A stretch of DNA of 61,578 nucleotides from Hyphomonas sp. (GCA_002700305.1 PACZ01000001.1:1-61578); one strand, 5' to 3'; counted from the first letter of the stretch, positions 34,601-44,521 are shown. Numbers and translations are program-made. The notes: a model not told the origin generated them from the sequence alone.

Positions 34601-35899
34601 TCAGACGGAGTCGAGAAAGATGAACTTGGCCAGGAAGGCGGCAGCAAGGACAAGCGCGCCGGGACCGATGTCTTTCCACCGGCCTGCACCTGCTTTCAGA
34701 ACGACATAGACAATGATGCCGAGACCGATGCCGTTTGCGATGGAATAGGTCAGCGGCATGGCGACGGCTGTGATGACAGCGGGCATGAACGATGTCGGCT
34801 CTGACCAGTTCACATGCGTCAGGCCACCGGTCATGAGGCATCCGACATAAACAAGCGCTGGCATGGTGGCGTAGGGCTGCACTGCGCTGGCCAGCGGCGC
34901 GAAAAACAGGGCAAGGCAAAACAGACCTGCGACTGTTACGGCCGTCAGCCCCGTGCGGCCTCCCGCTTTCACGCCTGCAATGCTCTCAATGTAGCTGGTC
35001 GCAGAGGAGGTCCCAAGCGCTGCGCCGGCCACCGTCGCCGTACTGTCCGCAATCAGGGCTTTGCGAAGGTTGATGACGTGCCCTTTCTCGTCCAGCAGGC
35101 CCGCCCTGTGCGCGACAGAGACAAGCGTGCCTGCCGTGTCGAACATGTCCACAAACAGAAAGGAGATCACGACCACCGCGATACCCACTTCCAGCGCCTG
35201 CGACCAGTCGAGTGCGAACAATGTTGGCTCGATGGAGGGGGGCAAAGAGACCAGGCCCGGCGGAGGTGCAGCGCCGATCAGAACGCCTGCAATTGTCGTC
35301 ACCAGAATGCTGATCAGAATGCCTCCGGGCACCTTCCGTGCCTCCAATATCCCGATCAGGAAGAAGCACATGATCGCCAGAAGGGCGGGTGTCTGACCCA
35401 GATCGCCGAGGCTGACGATTGTCGCCGGGTGGGACACGATTATGCCAACACCGCTCAGCCCGATGATGATCAGGAACAACCCGATCCCGGCGGAGATGGC
35501 CATTTTCAGTTCCATCGGAATGGCGTTGATGATCCATTCGCGGATCGGCAGTAAACTCAGTGCGACAAAGATGATGCCTGACATGAACACAGCAGCGAGC
35601 GCGACTTGCCAGGTCAGGCTCATGCCGATCACCACGCCATAGGTGAAATAGGCGTTCAGCCCCATGCCCGGCGCAATTGCGATCGGGTAGTTTGCGTAAA
35701 GCCCCATGATGGCGGAGCCGATTGCAGCAGACAGGCAGGTCGCGACGAATACGGCACCCTTGTCCATGCCGGCATTTGCCAGAATGTCAGGATTTACGAA
35801 GATGATGTAGGACATCGCCAGAAAGGTCGTGATGCCGGCTATGATTTCCGTTCGGGCGGTCGTCCCACGGGCATCGAGATCGAAAAGCTTGTTCAGCAT
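34601..35899 (-). CDS. NCS2-family purine permease (AzgA-like)
   Basis: A 432-residue transporter with about 12 to 14 hydrophobic segments. The AzgA/GhxP-type start (LDARGTTARTEIIAGITTFLAMSYIIFVNP, given in part) and the repeated GTSSATSYIES segment place it with hypoxanthine/guanine/adenine:proton symporters. It forms an operon with the lipoprotein nucleosidase. The start at 35899 gives MLNKLFDLDARGT. Confidence 0.9.
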   Translation of the reverse strand: MLNKLFDLDARGTTARTEIIAGITTFLAMSYIIFVNPDILANAGMDKGAVFVATCLSAAIGSAIMGLYANYPIAIAPGMGLNAYFTYGVVIGMSLTWQVALAAVFMSGIIFVALSLLPIREWIINAIPMELKMAISAGIGLFLIIIGLSGVGIIVSHPATIVSLGDLGQTPALLAIMCFFLIGILEARKVPGGILISILVTTIAGVLIGAAPPPGLVSLPPSIEPTLFALDWSQALEVGIAVVVISFLFVDMFDTAGTLVSVAHRAGLLDEKGHVINLRKALIADSTATVAGAALGTSSATSYIESIAGVKAGGRTGLTAVTVAGLFCLALFFAPLASAVQPYATMPALVYVGCLMTGGLTHVNWSEPTSFMPAVITAVAMPLTYSIANGIGLGIIVYVVLKAGAGRWKDIGPGALVLAAAFLAKFIFLDSV

Positions 35900-36094
35900 C
35901 TTAACGCCAGTGTCTCCCGGACGGCTCAATCTGCAGACTTGGCATACCGGCGGGCACGTCAAGTCCGACACCTCGAATAGTCGGGTGTAGCGGCGTTCAC
36001 GTTCGCAAAGTAACCAGCGTCATGGGAAACGGGAAACTGATGAGGCGGAAGGCTTCGACGGGGAGGCGCGGCCGACCTGGTTTATCTGCCGAAG

Positions 36095-36577
36095 CTATAG
36101 GGGTTCCTTGTCGAGCTCTCCCATCTGGAGAACAGGCGCAGCTTCAAGATTTTCTGCATCCAGCAAATTGGTCACCTGTTCCAGCGAGGCAATCAGCATG
36201 GCTTGTTGCCAGTCCGGCAGGGTATTGAAGCGCTCAGAGAATATCTGGTGCAACGGGTCTGGCGCATCCGCCAGGGCTGCCTTGCCTGCCGGCAGGAGAC
36301 GCAACCAGACGCGGCGTTTGTCTTCATCGCACTTGCGGCGCGAGATGAGGCCGCGCGCTTCGAGCTTGTCGATCAGGCTTGTGATGGTGGCGTGTTTCAA
36401 TTGCGTGGCCTGGGCGAGATAGCCCGCCGACACTTCGGGAAATTCCGTTAGGATGCGCAGCACGCTCAGCTGCGACGGGGTCAATCCCGCGGTCCGGGCG
36501 AGGCGCTTGGATGCCAGCTCAGTCATCCGCTGGATCCTGCGCAGAGCGATAAGTGCGTCTTCAGATCGTGTGTTCAA
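36095..36577 (-). CDS. MarR-family transcriptional regulator
   Basis: A 160-residue winged-helix protein. LTPSQLSVLRIL, then YLAQATQLKHATITSLIDKLEARGLISRR with DEDKRRVWLRLLP, is the classical MarR core. It begins 11 bp after the sulfotransferase stop, so it is probably co-transcribed with it. It may sense a small phenolic or lipid ligand; the target is unknown. Confidence 0.88.
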   Translation of the reverse strand: MNTRSEDALIALRRIQRMTELASKRLARTAGLTPSQLSVLRILTEFPEVSAGYLAQATQLKHATITSLIDKLEARGLISRRKCDEDKRRVWLRLLPAGKAALADAPDPLHQIFSERFNTLPDWQQAMLIASLEQVTNLLDAENLEAAPVLQMGELDKEPL

Positions 36578-36588
36578 TGGTCTTGAAC

Positions 36589-38580
36589 CTAAAGGGGCGC
36601 AAGACCCGGGCCCAGCGCAGTTTTCAGAGGGCCAAGATGTGCCTCATATGGGCGCCATTGTTCAAGTCCTGCCTTGTTGATCGGGCGTCGGACCTGTTCG
36701 GAGCTGGCTGTCCTGACGGCGCGTTCCGTCTGGTGGAAGTTCACACACCGCTCATCAAAGGGCAGGCCGCAATAATCGAGCAACCTGCGCACCTGGCCTT
36801 CAAGGTCATCCAGAACGTCTTCATGCTGGACCCGCAATATGCGCCCCGGCGGCAGGACAGTGTCCCAGTGTTCCATCAGGTCGACATAGGCGCGGTAGTA
36901 ATGGCCGATGTCTTCCAGGCTGTAGGTGAATTCCTGGCCCTCGGCGAAGAGTTGTTTGAAGCCCGACCAGCAGCAATCCATCGGGTTGCGGCGCGCGTCG
37001 ATGATTTTCGCATTCGGCAGGATGAGATGGATCAGGCCGATATGCCGGAAATTGTTCGGCATCTTGTCCGTGAAGAAGGGGGCGCCCTGCCGGTGGATGC
37101 GGGTATTCTCTATGTAGTCTTCGCCGAGTGCGCCGAGGTCTTCCTTGCTCATGTCATGCAGGATGCGCGGATAGCGGTCACGGTCCGTGATCTGGCTCCG
37201 GCCGCGCAGCCGGTGGGCCAGCGAGAGAATGTTGGGAAGTTCCAGCGTGCCGTCGACTTGCGGGTGTGAGGCGAGGATCTGTTCGATCAGCGTGGACCCG
37301 GCGCGCGGCAGGCCCACAATAAAGATCGGATCCGGGGCCGGACAGCCTTTGCCAGACTGTTTTTCAAACAGGTCCTGCGTGCAATGCGTCGTCTGCGCTG
37401 ACAGTTCCGCCTGCATCTGTTCGGTCGTATATCGTACGGTCTGGTGTTTCAGGGCATTGCCGCTGGCGTAGGCCTCAAATGCCTTGTCGTAATCCTTGCG
37501 GTCTTCGCGGGCCTTGCCGAGGGCGAAGGCGATATGAATACGGGACGCATGATCCAGGTCAGGAGAGGCCGCAGCCGCTTCCATGGCGGTCAATTCGGCA
37601 TCGCTGAAACGATAGGTCTTTAGATTGGCCAGGCCGTACCAGGCATCGCCATGCCCCGGAGCGACTCCGGCCGCACGGCGATAGGAGGCGATGGCGTCGT
37701 CTGTCCGGCCATAGGTCTTCAGGGCGTGGCCGCGAGACACGAGTGTGGCAGGATCATCTGGAAGCACACTCAGGACACGTTCGAAGTAATCGAGCGCTGT
37801 CTCATAGTCCCCGGCCTGCATGCTCTCAATCGCATAGTGGGACTGGAAGACCGGATTGTCCGGATCGCGGTCCATCAGGATCTGCGCCTGTTCCAGTGCT
37901 GCGGCGAATTTCTGTCGCTTGCGAAGGACCTGAATATAGTCGAGCCGCAGCTGGATATTGTCCGGCGCCAGCTCCACGGCACTTTCCAGCAGGAAGTCGG
38001 CATCTTCCTGAACGCCCAGCCGGGAGCCGATATCGGCGAGCAGGCGCATGCCTTCCACATGCGTCGGATTGCGCTGGAGGAAGGCGCGCGCGATTTCCTC
38101 CGCCCGGAAGATGCGGCCTTCATGGATATGATTGGTCACCGCCAGTAGTTCGCGGGGCAGGGCTTGCAGGCGCTGGGCCTGGGCCTGCGCATTGCTCGCG
38201 GCGACGGGGTTCCCGGCAGCCGTATGCAGGTCTGCCTGCGCGTTCCAGCTGGCGATGAGGGACGGGTTGTACCGGGTTGCGCGTTCGAATGCTGTCAGGG
38301 CCCCGGCATTGTCTCCCAGTTTCCGGCGCAGGTGGCCTTCTTCCTGCCAGGCCCTGCCATAATCCGGCGAGGCCGCTTTCAGTTCCGCAAGGCGCGCGAA
38401 GGCGTCGTCATGCCGGTTCTGATACCGGGCGCAGACAGCCGCCATGTAGAGCGCGTCGCGGTTCTGCGGCTGCGTTGCCAGTATATCATCGGTGATTTTC
38501 GACGCGGCCTGGAAATCGCCAGCCTGAATGGCTTTCTGCGCCTGCTGCAGCGCGTTTTCCGGGGCGGCCAGGTCGGTCAT
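36589..38580 (-). CDS. TPR-repeat sulfotransferase
   Basis: A 663-residue protein. Residues about 1-370 are tetratricopeptide repeats, and 410-640 are a sulfotransferase domain: IFIVGLPRAGSTLIEQIL is the PAPS 5'-phosphosulfate loop and DARRNPMDCCWSGFKQ is the 3'-phosphate site. Similar TPR-sulfotransferases stand next to TonB receptors in many sphingomonads and related groups. No signal peptide is seen, so it acts in the cytoplasm. A hairpin separates it from the TonB receptor gene upstream. Confidence 0.88.
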   Translation of the reverse strand: MTDLAAPENALQQAQKAIQAGDFQAASKITDDILATQPQNRDALYMAAVCARYQNRHDDAFARLAELKAASPDYGRAWQEEGHLRRKLGDNAGALTAFERATRYNPSLIASWNAQADLHTAAGNPVAASNAQAQAQRLQALPRELLAVTNHIHEGRIFRAEEIARAFLQRNPTHVEGMRLLADIGSRLGVQEDADFLLESAVELAPDNIQLRLDYIQVLRKRQKFAAALEQAQILMDRDPDNPVFQSHYAIESMQAGDYETALDYFERVLSVLPDDPATLVSRGHALKTYGRTDDAIASYRRAAGVAPGHGDAWYGLANLKTYRFSDAELTAMEAAAASPDLDHASRIHIAFALGKAREDRKDYDKAFEAYASGNALKHQTVRYTTEQMQAELSAQTTHCTQDLFEKQSGKGCPAPDPIFIVGLPRAGSTLIEQILASHPQVDGTLELPNILSLAHRLRGRSQITDRDRYPRILHDMSKEDLGALGEDYIENTRIHRQGAPFFTDKMPNNFRHIGLIHLILPNAKIIDARRNPMDCCWSGFKQLFAEGQEFTYSLEDIGHYYRAYVDLMEHWDTVLPPGRILRVQHEDVLDDLEGQVRRLLDYCGLPFDERCVNFHQTERAVRTASSEQVRRPINKAGLEQWRPYEAHLGPLKTALGPGLAPL

Positions 38581-38608
38581 TGCGTCGGGTATTCCTTCAA
38601 TAAGAAAA

Positions 38609-38635
38609 CAGCGCCCTGAAAGTGTCAGGGCGCTG
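38609..38635 (-). terminator. Rho-independent terminator or attenuator after the TonB receptor gene
   Basis: CAGCGCCCTGA (38609-38619) pairs perfectly with 38625-38635 around a 5-base loop. On the minus strand the stem is followed by TTTTCTTATT. It sits between the receptor and sulfotransferase genes and should stop most, perhaps not all, transcripts. Confidence 0.88.
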
Positions 38636-38660
38636 CTTCAGGATCAAGTCTTGGGCTGTC

Positions 38661-41243
38661 CTAGTAGTCGTAGGAGAAGCGGAAGCCAATTGTCCGTGGC
38701 CGCATCGGCGTGATGCGTTCGCGGTCATAGACAAAGCTGCCGCTGAGGGCTGCATACTCATTCGTCAGGTTGGTGGCGAAGAGTTCAGCCGTCCAGTTGT
38801 CGCCCGTCACGCCAGCGGAAGCGCCAAGCGTCGTATAGCCGTCGAGCTTCATCTTGTTGATCTCGATCACATCGGTGAACGAGTCATCGGAGATGACGAC
38901 CTGTGGCATCACATGGGCACGGAGCGACTGGCCGGCAATCTGCTGTTCAAGATCCCACTCATAGCGGAAGCGCAGGTTCCCCTGATAGGATGGTGCGAAG
39001 GCGAGGTCCGATCCTTTGACAACATCATTGGTCGGCACCAGGACTTCCGTGATCTCCGTATCCAGGAAGGAGAAGGCGCCCGCGACGGTGAGACCGTCAA
39101 TGGAGGCCGGGGCCCAGGTGAAGTCACCCTCGACGCCCTTGATTTCCGCGTTGGCTGCGTTGTCCGAGAAGAACAGGTTCACGATCGACGGATCGAAGAT
39201 CGTGGTCTGCAGGCCGTCGACTTTGACGAAGAAGGCCGAGCCGTTGAAGCGGAGTGAATTGTCGAAGAGCTCGGTTTTCCAGCCGAGTTCATAGTTCTTC
39301 ACTTCGTCCGTATCCACAGCATACGGTACGACGTAGCCGCCGGGTCCCTGCGTGCCGCCCGGGCGGTTCAGCAGGCCGGCCCGGAAGCCTTCCGAATAGG
39401 TCGCATAGAACAACAGGTCGGCTGTCGGCGTCCACTCGCCGGTGACCTTGTAGATCATGCCGTCCGTGGCGGCCTTGTCCGGGTTACCCGCCGGCCTGTC
39501 CGGGCCGTAGATATAGGAGATGTTGGTACCGAAGACCTGTTGGTCGCTTTCGGTGAAGAGGTTGTAGAAGGACGAGTTGGCGCTGCCTTCGAGATCCACC
39601 TCGACATCATAGTAACGTGCGCCGAGGGTCAGCGAGAACTGGTCGGTGATGTCGAAGGACGCTTCGCCAAAGATGCCGAACTGCTTGTCCGTCCGTTTCA
39701 CATCGTTGCGGAAGATAACGCCTGCCGGAAACGGCCCCGCTTCGCTGTAATAACCCGGATAGGCGCTGCCGATCTCTCCGGTGACGTCGGTATTGGTCAG
39801 CGGATAGTTCGGGGCAAAGCCGATCGTACCGTCCGTGTACGCAACCTGAGTCGAGCCCGGATAGACGAAGTCGTTGCGTTCTGCGAGTTCCAGGTCGCTG
39901 AAGAAGCCGCCGAATGTCGCGCGCCAGCGATACTGTTCCGGCGTATTGAAGCGGAGCTCGTGCGTCTGGACCTTGGTTTCGCTGTCCGATGTCACATAGA
40001 GGTTCGGCGCATAGCATGTGCCTGTCGGGGCAACGCCGGCAGCCGGATAGGTCACCGAATAGTCGCAGATATAGTAGGGCAGGTACTGGCCGACGAAGAG
40101 ATAGTCGGAATAGTCGACCACCTGTTCCGTTGTCCGCTCAGTATACGCACCGGTGTAGATGGCTTCGAGGGCGCCGAGGCGGCCGTTCACCGTCCAGGCG
40201 GTGTTGCTGAACTTGTCCTCGGTGCTTTCCGGCGTGAAGCGGACGATGTCGTAATCGTCCAGTTCCGGATCAGCGGAGAAGACGCCTTCGGCATCGATCT
40301 GCTGTTGCGAGTGCTGGAGCAGGATGTCCCAGTCCTCGTTGATTTCATACAGACCGCTCAGTCGGAAGCCCTGATACGTCACGTCATTGATGTCGTTTTC
40401 GGCAATGGTGCCGTTGTTGGCAGCGATGAAGTTGACGTTGGAAAGGTCAGCGCCGGCCTGGAAGCCCTCGCGCTGCGTGCTGACCGGAACGCCATTGGCG
40501 CGAACGGTGCCTGCCGTACGGAAGCGTCCGGATTCTTCAGCGGTCAGAACGCCGCCGACATTGTCGATATAGCCGCCCTGTGTATCGGTGTAGACCACGC
40601 CGCGGACAGCGAACTTGTCGCTGACCGGCAGATTGACCATCGCTTCGACACTGTTGCTCATCTCACCGCCATCGGTGAACGAGGTGGACGCGCTGAAGCC
40701 TGCATCAAAGCCGTTCAGCGACGGCTTGTTGGTGATCATGCGGACCGTACCGGCCTGCGAGCTGGCCCCGAAGAGCGTGCCCTGCGGGCCGGAGAGGACT
40801 TCCACGCGCTCGATATCGGCAGCGTAGACGTCGAGGTTACGGCCCGGCTGGGCCAGCGGCTGCTCATCGAGATAGAAGCTGACGTTTGGGGCAAGGCCTG
40901 CAACGCCGGCAACTGTCAGGTTTGGCGTCGTCGAAGCGAGGCCACGGATATAGATCGTGTTCTGGCCAGGGCCTGCACCGCCGGCGGTCACACCCGGCAG
41001 CTGGATCAGATAGTCATTGAAGCTTTTCACGCCGAGCGCTTTCAGTTCCTGCTCGCCGAGCGCTGTGACGGCAACAGGAATGCTCTGGGCGCTTTCAGCG
41101 CGTTTGGTGGCTGTCACGGTGACAGCCTGAAGGCGCTTAACCTTTGCAGCCGGCTGAGCCGGTGCGGTTTCCTGAGCTTGTGCATGTGATGCGGCAATGC
41201 CGGCGATCGCGATAAGCGAAGCGCCGTACTTAAACTTCTTCAT
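38661..41243 (-). CDS. TonB-dependent outer-membrane receptor
   Basis: An 860-residue receptor with a signal peptide ending AQAQ, then a TonB-box-like VTVTATKR, a plug domain (SIPVAVTALGEQELKALGV to IRGLAST) and a long beta-barrel that ends with aromatic FRFSYDY. This is the CirA/FecA-like type common in oligotrophic alphaproteobacteria. The ligand cannot be read from the sequence. GGGGAAGATA precedes the ATG. Confidence 0.9.
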   Translation of the reverse strand: MKKFKYGASLIAIAGIAASHAQAQETAPAQPAAKVKRLQAVTVTATKRAESAQSIPVAVTALGEQELKALGVKSFNDYLIQLPGVTAGGAGPGQNTIYIRGLASTTPNLTVAGVAGLAPNVSFYLDEQPLAQPGRNLDVYAADIERVEVLSGPQGTLFGASSQAGTVRMITNKPSLNGFDAGFSASTSFTDGGEMSNSVEAMVNLPVSDKFAVRGVVYTDTQGGYIDNVGGVLTAEESGRFRTAGTVRANGVPVSTQREGFQAGADLSNVNFIAANNGTIAENDINDVTYQGFRLSGLYEINEDWDILLQHSQQQIDAEGVFSADPELDDYDIVRFTPESTEDKFSNTAWTVNGRLGALEAIYTGAYTERTTEQVVDYSDYLFVGQYLPYYICDYSVTYPAAGVAPTGTCYAPNLYVTSDSETKVQTHELRFNTPEQYRWRATFGGFFSDLELAERNDFVYPGSTQVAYTDGTIGFAPNYPLTNTDVTGEIGSAYPGYYSEAGPFPAGVIFRNDVKRTDKQFGIFGEASFDITDQFSLTLGARYYDVEVDLEGSANSSFYNLFTESDQQVFGTNISYIYGPDRPAGNPDKAATDGMIYKVTGEWTPTADLLFYATYSEGFRAGLLNRPGGTQGPGGYVVPYAVDTDEVKNYELGWKTELFDNSLRFNGSAFFVKVDGLQTTIFDPSIVNLFFSDNAANAEIKGVEGDFTWAPASIDGLTVAGAFSFLDTEITEVLVPTNDVVKGSDLAFAPSYQGNLRFRYEWDLEQQIAGQSLRAHVMPQVVISDDSFTDVIEINKMKLDGYTTLGASAGVTGDNWTAELFATNLTNEYAALSGSFVYDRERITPMRPRTIGFRFSYDY

Positions 41244-41485
41244 TATCTTCCCCTTGGGTCAGCTCCAGCCGTAGCGCGCACAACAACAGGCGCGCAGCAT
41301 TCGAATCATGGCTGCTCGATAGGGCCCGAAGTAACGGGTTATTTCGATAATCTAAAGGGCTGGAGCTGAATATAGCTCGGGATTAGGTGCAATCTGTTAC
41401 ACAAAGTCCACATTTCATGGCTTAGCAGACGGTTCTCTGAAGTTCGATAATTTGACTATCGTCGTAATTACGGCAATAGCCGCTT
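41244..41485. promoter_or_regulatory. Divergent region between TonB receptor and BCCT genes, with spaced direct repeats
   Basis: TTCGATAAT occurs at 41343-41351 and again at 41443-41451, exactly 100 bp apart. The second copy lies in the dyad CGATA-N7-TATCG (41445-41461), 25 bp before the BCCT start. Both could be sites for one regulator. No strong ribosome binding site precedes the BCCT start. Confidence 0.5.
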
Positions 41486-43144
41486 ATGGCTCAAGATTTC
41501 GAAACGAACGCCCCGGATGTTCATGCTGCCGAAGCAGAGATGTCCGAAGAGGAAACTCTGTTTGTATATGAGACCGATTATGAAGTCGGTCAGGACAATG
41601 TCGAAATTGCGGGACTGGACGTCCACAACCCGGTTTTCTTCCTGAGTGCAGGCCTGATCGTGCTGTTTTCGGCGATGAGCCTGCTGTTCCCGGAAGCGGC
41701 GACGCAATACCTTACAGCCGCCAAGACATGGACGCTGCAGCGGGCAGACTGGCTGTTCGCGGTGACCCCGTTGATCGTCTTCGCCTTTGCGCTTTACCTG
41801 ACCTTCAGCCCCCTCGGAAAAATCCGTCTGGGCGGCGCGTCTGCCGAACCTGAATTCAAGACCCATTCCTGGGTCGCCATGCTATTCGCGGCCGGTGTGG
41901 GCGTGGGCTTCATGTTTTATGGGGCGGCCGAACCGCTTGCCTACTACACCGACTGGTATGGCACCCCGCTGAACGCTGTCCCTGAAACGCCTGCGGCAGA
42001 GCGGCTTGCTTTCAGCGCCACCATTTTCCATTGGGGTCTGGCCCCCTGGGCGATCTATGCGATTGTCGGGCTGGCGCTCGGCTTCTTTGCCCACAACAAG
42101 GGGCTTCCGCTGAGCATCCGGTCTGCCTGTTACCATGTGTTCGGTGAACGTGTCTGGGGCTGGCCGGGGCACATCATTGACATGTTCGCGGTGGTCTCGA
42201 CCGTTTTCGGCCTGGCCACGACCATCGGGATCGGCGCCACCCAGGCGTCGAGCGGGATCGCCTATCTTTTCGGGTTCGAACCTAACCGCTACCTCCAGAT
42301 CGCCCTGATCGTTTTCATGACAGGCCTTGCGGTCCTGTCCGTCCTGCGCGGCATGGACGGCGGGGTGAAGCTCCTCAGCAATATCAATATGAGCATCGCC
42401 TTTGGCCTCCTGATCTTCGTCGTCATCGCCGGTCCGACGGTTCTGATCTTTACCGGTCTGGGCCAGAACTTCCTCGCCTATCTCACCGACATGCCCGCCC
42501 TGACCAACTGGGTGGATCGTCCCGACATCATGTGGTTCCACGACTGGACCATCTTCTACTGGGCCTGGTGGATTTCCTGGTCGCCCTTCGTCGGCATGTT
42601 CATCGCCCGTATCTCGAAAGGGCGTACCGTCCGGGAATATTTCGGCGTTGTTCTGCTGGCGCCGTTCACGATCTGCGTCATCTGGTTCACCGCGTTCGGG
42701 GAAACGGCTCTGACGCTCAATCAGTCGGGCACCGGGGAGCTGGCCGACGGGATGACCAGCGCATCACTCGTCCTGTTCGAGATGCTGGCAGACCTTCCGT
42801 TCCCGCTGATCACATCCATCATCGCGATTTTCCTTCTGATCGTCTTCATCGTCACGTCAGCCGACTCAGGCGCACTGGTCGTCGACACGATCACCAGTGG
42901 CGGAAAAACAGATGCGCCGGTCCTGCAGCGTGTGTTCTGGGCCTGCATGCTGGGGCTGACGGCGTCGGCGCTGCTCTATGGCGGCGGAACAGATGTCCTG
43001 CAATCGCTGCAGGCGGGCACGATTACTGCGGCCTTGCCATTCACCTTCATCCTGCTCGCGTGCTGTTTCAGTCTCTATCTGGGCCTGCGAGATGAATTGC
43101 GGGCGATGAAGGCATTCGAGGCGGAAAATTCCGACACGGAATGA
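41486..43144 (+). CDS. BCCT-family transporter (betaine/choline/carnitine type)
   Basis: A 552-residue secondary transporter with twelve expected helices. FMFYGAAEPLAYY is the substrate-region signature, and WTIFYWAWWISWSPFVGMFIARISKGRT (given in part) is the Trp-rich BCCT signature of helix 8. The N-terminal 45 residues are acidic and cytoplasmic. Members take up glycine betaine, choline or DMSP, often in osmoprotection, which fits a marine organism. It is divergent from the TonB receptor. Confidence 0.93.
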   Translation: MAQDFETNAPDVHAAEAEMSEEETLFVYETDYEVGQDNVEIAGLDVHNPVFFLSAGLIVLFSAMSLLFPEAATQYLTAAKTWTLQRADWLFAVTPLIVFAFALYLTFSPLGKIRLGGASAEPEFKTHSWVAMLFAAGVGVGFMFYGAAEPLAYYTDWYGTPLNAVPETPAAERLAFSATIFHWGLAPWAIYAIVGLALGFFAHNKGLPLSIRSACYHVFGERVWGWPGHIIDMFAVVSTVFGLATTIGIGATQASSGIAYLFGFEPNRYLQIALIVFMTGLAVLSVLRGMDGGVKLLSNINMSIAFGLLIFVVIAGPTVLIFTGLGQNFLAYLTDMPALTNWVDRPDIMWFHDWTIFYWAWWISWSPFVGMFIARISKGRTVREYFGVVLLAPFTICVIWFTAFGETALTLNQSGTGELADGMTSASLVLFEMLADLPFPLITSIIAIFLLIVFIVTSADSGALVVDTITSGGKTDAPVLQRVFWACMLGLTASALLYGGGTDVLQSLQAGTITAALPFTFILLACCFSLYLGLRDELRAMKAFEAENSDTE

Positions 43145-43337
43145 TTGCTCAAAGCGTGCACGGTCGGCCCGCCGCCTGAGCCCCTGTATATGAAAGCACT
43201 GCCCAGCGGTCTGCGGCATACCTCCGGCGCGGTGCTCCGGGGCGGGAGGGTGCTGTGCCTCCAGTTAGAGCGTTCGGGAATAAAGGTTGCGAAACCAGAC
43301 ACTTAATCTATATTTCTACCCGTGGAGGAAGTATCGG

Positions 43338-44441
43338 GTGGCGCAATCCTACCCCGGATCACCGGGGCATTTTCAGGAACTCCTGCTTGAAGGCATGTGC
43401 GACAGCCAGTGTCTCCCCGAGGCGCTGGAGTGGCTGAACCAGTATTGTGGGTCAGGTTCGGCGCAGCTGATTGCAGTCAACGACTCCAATCTGATCCTCG
43501 ATTCCTCCATCGCCGGGACGGTCAACCTTGAAGTGTTCGAACGGGAGGCTGAATTCCTTCCCCTGAATCCGAGGACGAAGGTTTTCGACAATATGCCCAC
43601 CGGGCACATCTTCCACGACTCCGACATTGTGGATGATGAGATGGTCAGGACACATCCTGTATATCAGGAGTTTCTCATCCCGGCGCAGATCGGTCAGTTC
43701 ACGGGCGCCATCCTTTCGCGGGGTGAAGGGCATATCGTCGGTCTTGCCATTGCGCGCCCCTATGAAGACGGGCCGTTCGAAGAGGCTGTCATCCGGAAAT
43801 TTTCCCAGATCGTTCGGGGCGCTCTCCCGGTTGTGCAACTGGCCGAACAGGTGGTCGACACACGCGCTTCGTCTTTGCTGGAACTGTTCGGGCGGCAAGC
43901 GCATGTTGCCATCCTCGACAAGGAAGGCGTGCTGCTGCGCTATTCCGAACCGTTTGAAAAGCTTCTGTCCACGGGACTTGTCAGGCGGGATCGTTTCGGC
44001 CGGCTCGACATGCTGTCGGATGACCTGAACGCGAGCCTTTCGGGCGCCCTGAAAGGTGTAAACGGAACGGCCGGAGGGCGTTTCTCGTTTACCCGCCTCC
44101 GCCCGGAGCGGACCTTCATCTGCTCGGTGACACCCGTGCCGCCCATGAAGAATTTTGGCGGCCGGTCGGGGCATGCGATCCTTTTCCTGGATCCGCTGCT
44201 GGCGCCGCGCCGTCTGGACCGGCATCTGCTGCGGCAGGCTTTCATTTTGACTGAAGCGGAATGCGATGTCTGCGAACGGCTCTATGCCGGGGACACGCTG
44301 GCCGAAATCGCGGACGGCCGTGAGGTTGCTCTCAGTACGATCAAGTCGCTCATGAAGTCCATCCTCATGAAGACAGGGGCCCGGCGCCAGGCCGAAGTCA
44401 TCATCAAACTGTCACGTTTCGCGTTCGAAGCAGCCGACTAA
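43338..44441 (+). CDS. LuxR-type regulator, upstream of the curli genes
   Basis: A 367-residue protein from the GTG at 43338, preceded by GGAGG at the right distance; an upstream ATG at 43287 lacks such a site. Residues about 1-290 form an unidentified sensory region with no transmembrane segment. Residues about 300-362 are a LuxR/GerE helix-turn-helix (FILTEAECDVCERLYAGDTLAEIA, given in part, and LSTIKSLMKSILMKTGARRQAEV). In enterics the curli activator CsgD is also of this HTH class, so this protein could control the adjacent curli genes. This is inferred from position. Confidence 0.85.
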   Translation: MAQSYPGSPGHFQELLLEGMCDSQCLPEALEWLNQYCGSGSAQLIAVNDSNLILDSSIAGTVNLEVFEREAEFLPLNPRTKVFDNMPTGHIFHDSDIVDDEMVRTHPVYQEFLIPAQIGQFTGAILSRGEGHIVGLAIARPYEDGPFEEAVIRKFSQIVRGALPVVQLAEQVVDTRASSLLELFGRQAHVAILDKEGVLLRYSEPFEKLLSTGLVRRDRFGRLDMLSDDLNASLSGALKGVNGTAGGRFSFTRLRPERTFICSVTPVPPMKNFGGRSGHAILFLDPLLAPRRLDRHLLRQAFILTEAECDVCERLYAGDTLAEIADGREVALSTIKSLMKSILMKTGARRQAEVIIKLSRFAFEAAD

Positions 44442-44501
44442 ACGTGACCCCCGGGTCACACATTTCAGCCTCCGCAAGAAATACTCGCCTGTCTGCGTAC
44501 G

Positions 44502-44521
44502 CATCCCCCATATGAGGGATG
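44502..44521. promoter_or_regulatory. 20-bp palindrome upstream of the curli genes
   Basis: CATCCC-C-CATATG-A-GGGATG is symmetrical except for one central pair. It is 142 bp upstream of the first gene of the locus and 60 bp after the LuxR-type gene. Size and symmetry fit a dimeric LuxR-type or other HTH regulator. The core CCCATATG recurs at 47145-47160. Confidence 0.6.

Noticed and set aside
36641..36655. CCTCATATGGGCGCC as another copy of the CCCATATG operator
   Set aside because: It lies inside the sulfotransferase coding sequence near its end and lacks the matching outer arms, so chance is the simpler explanation.
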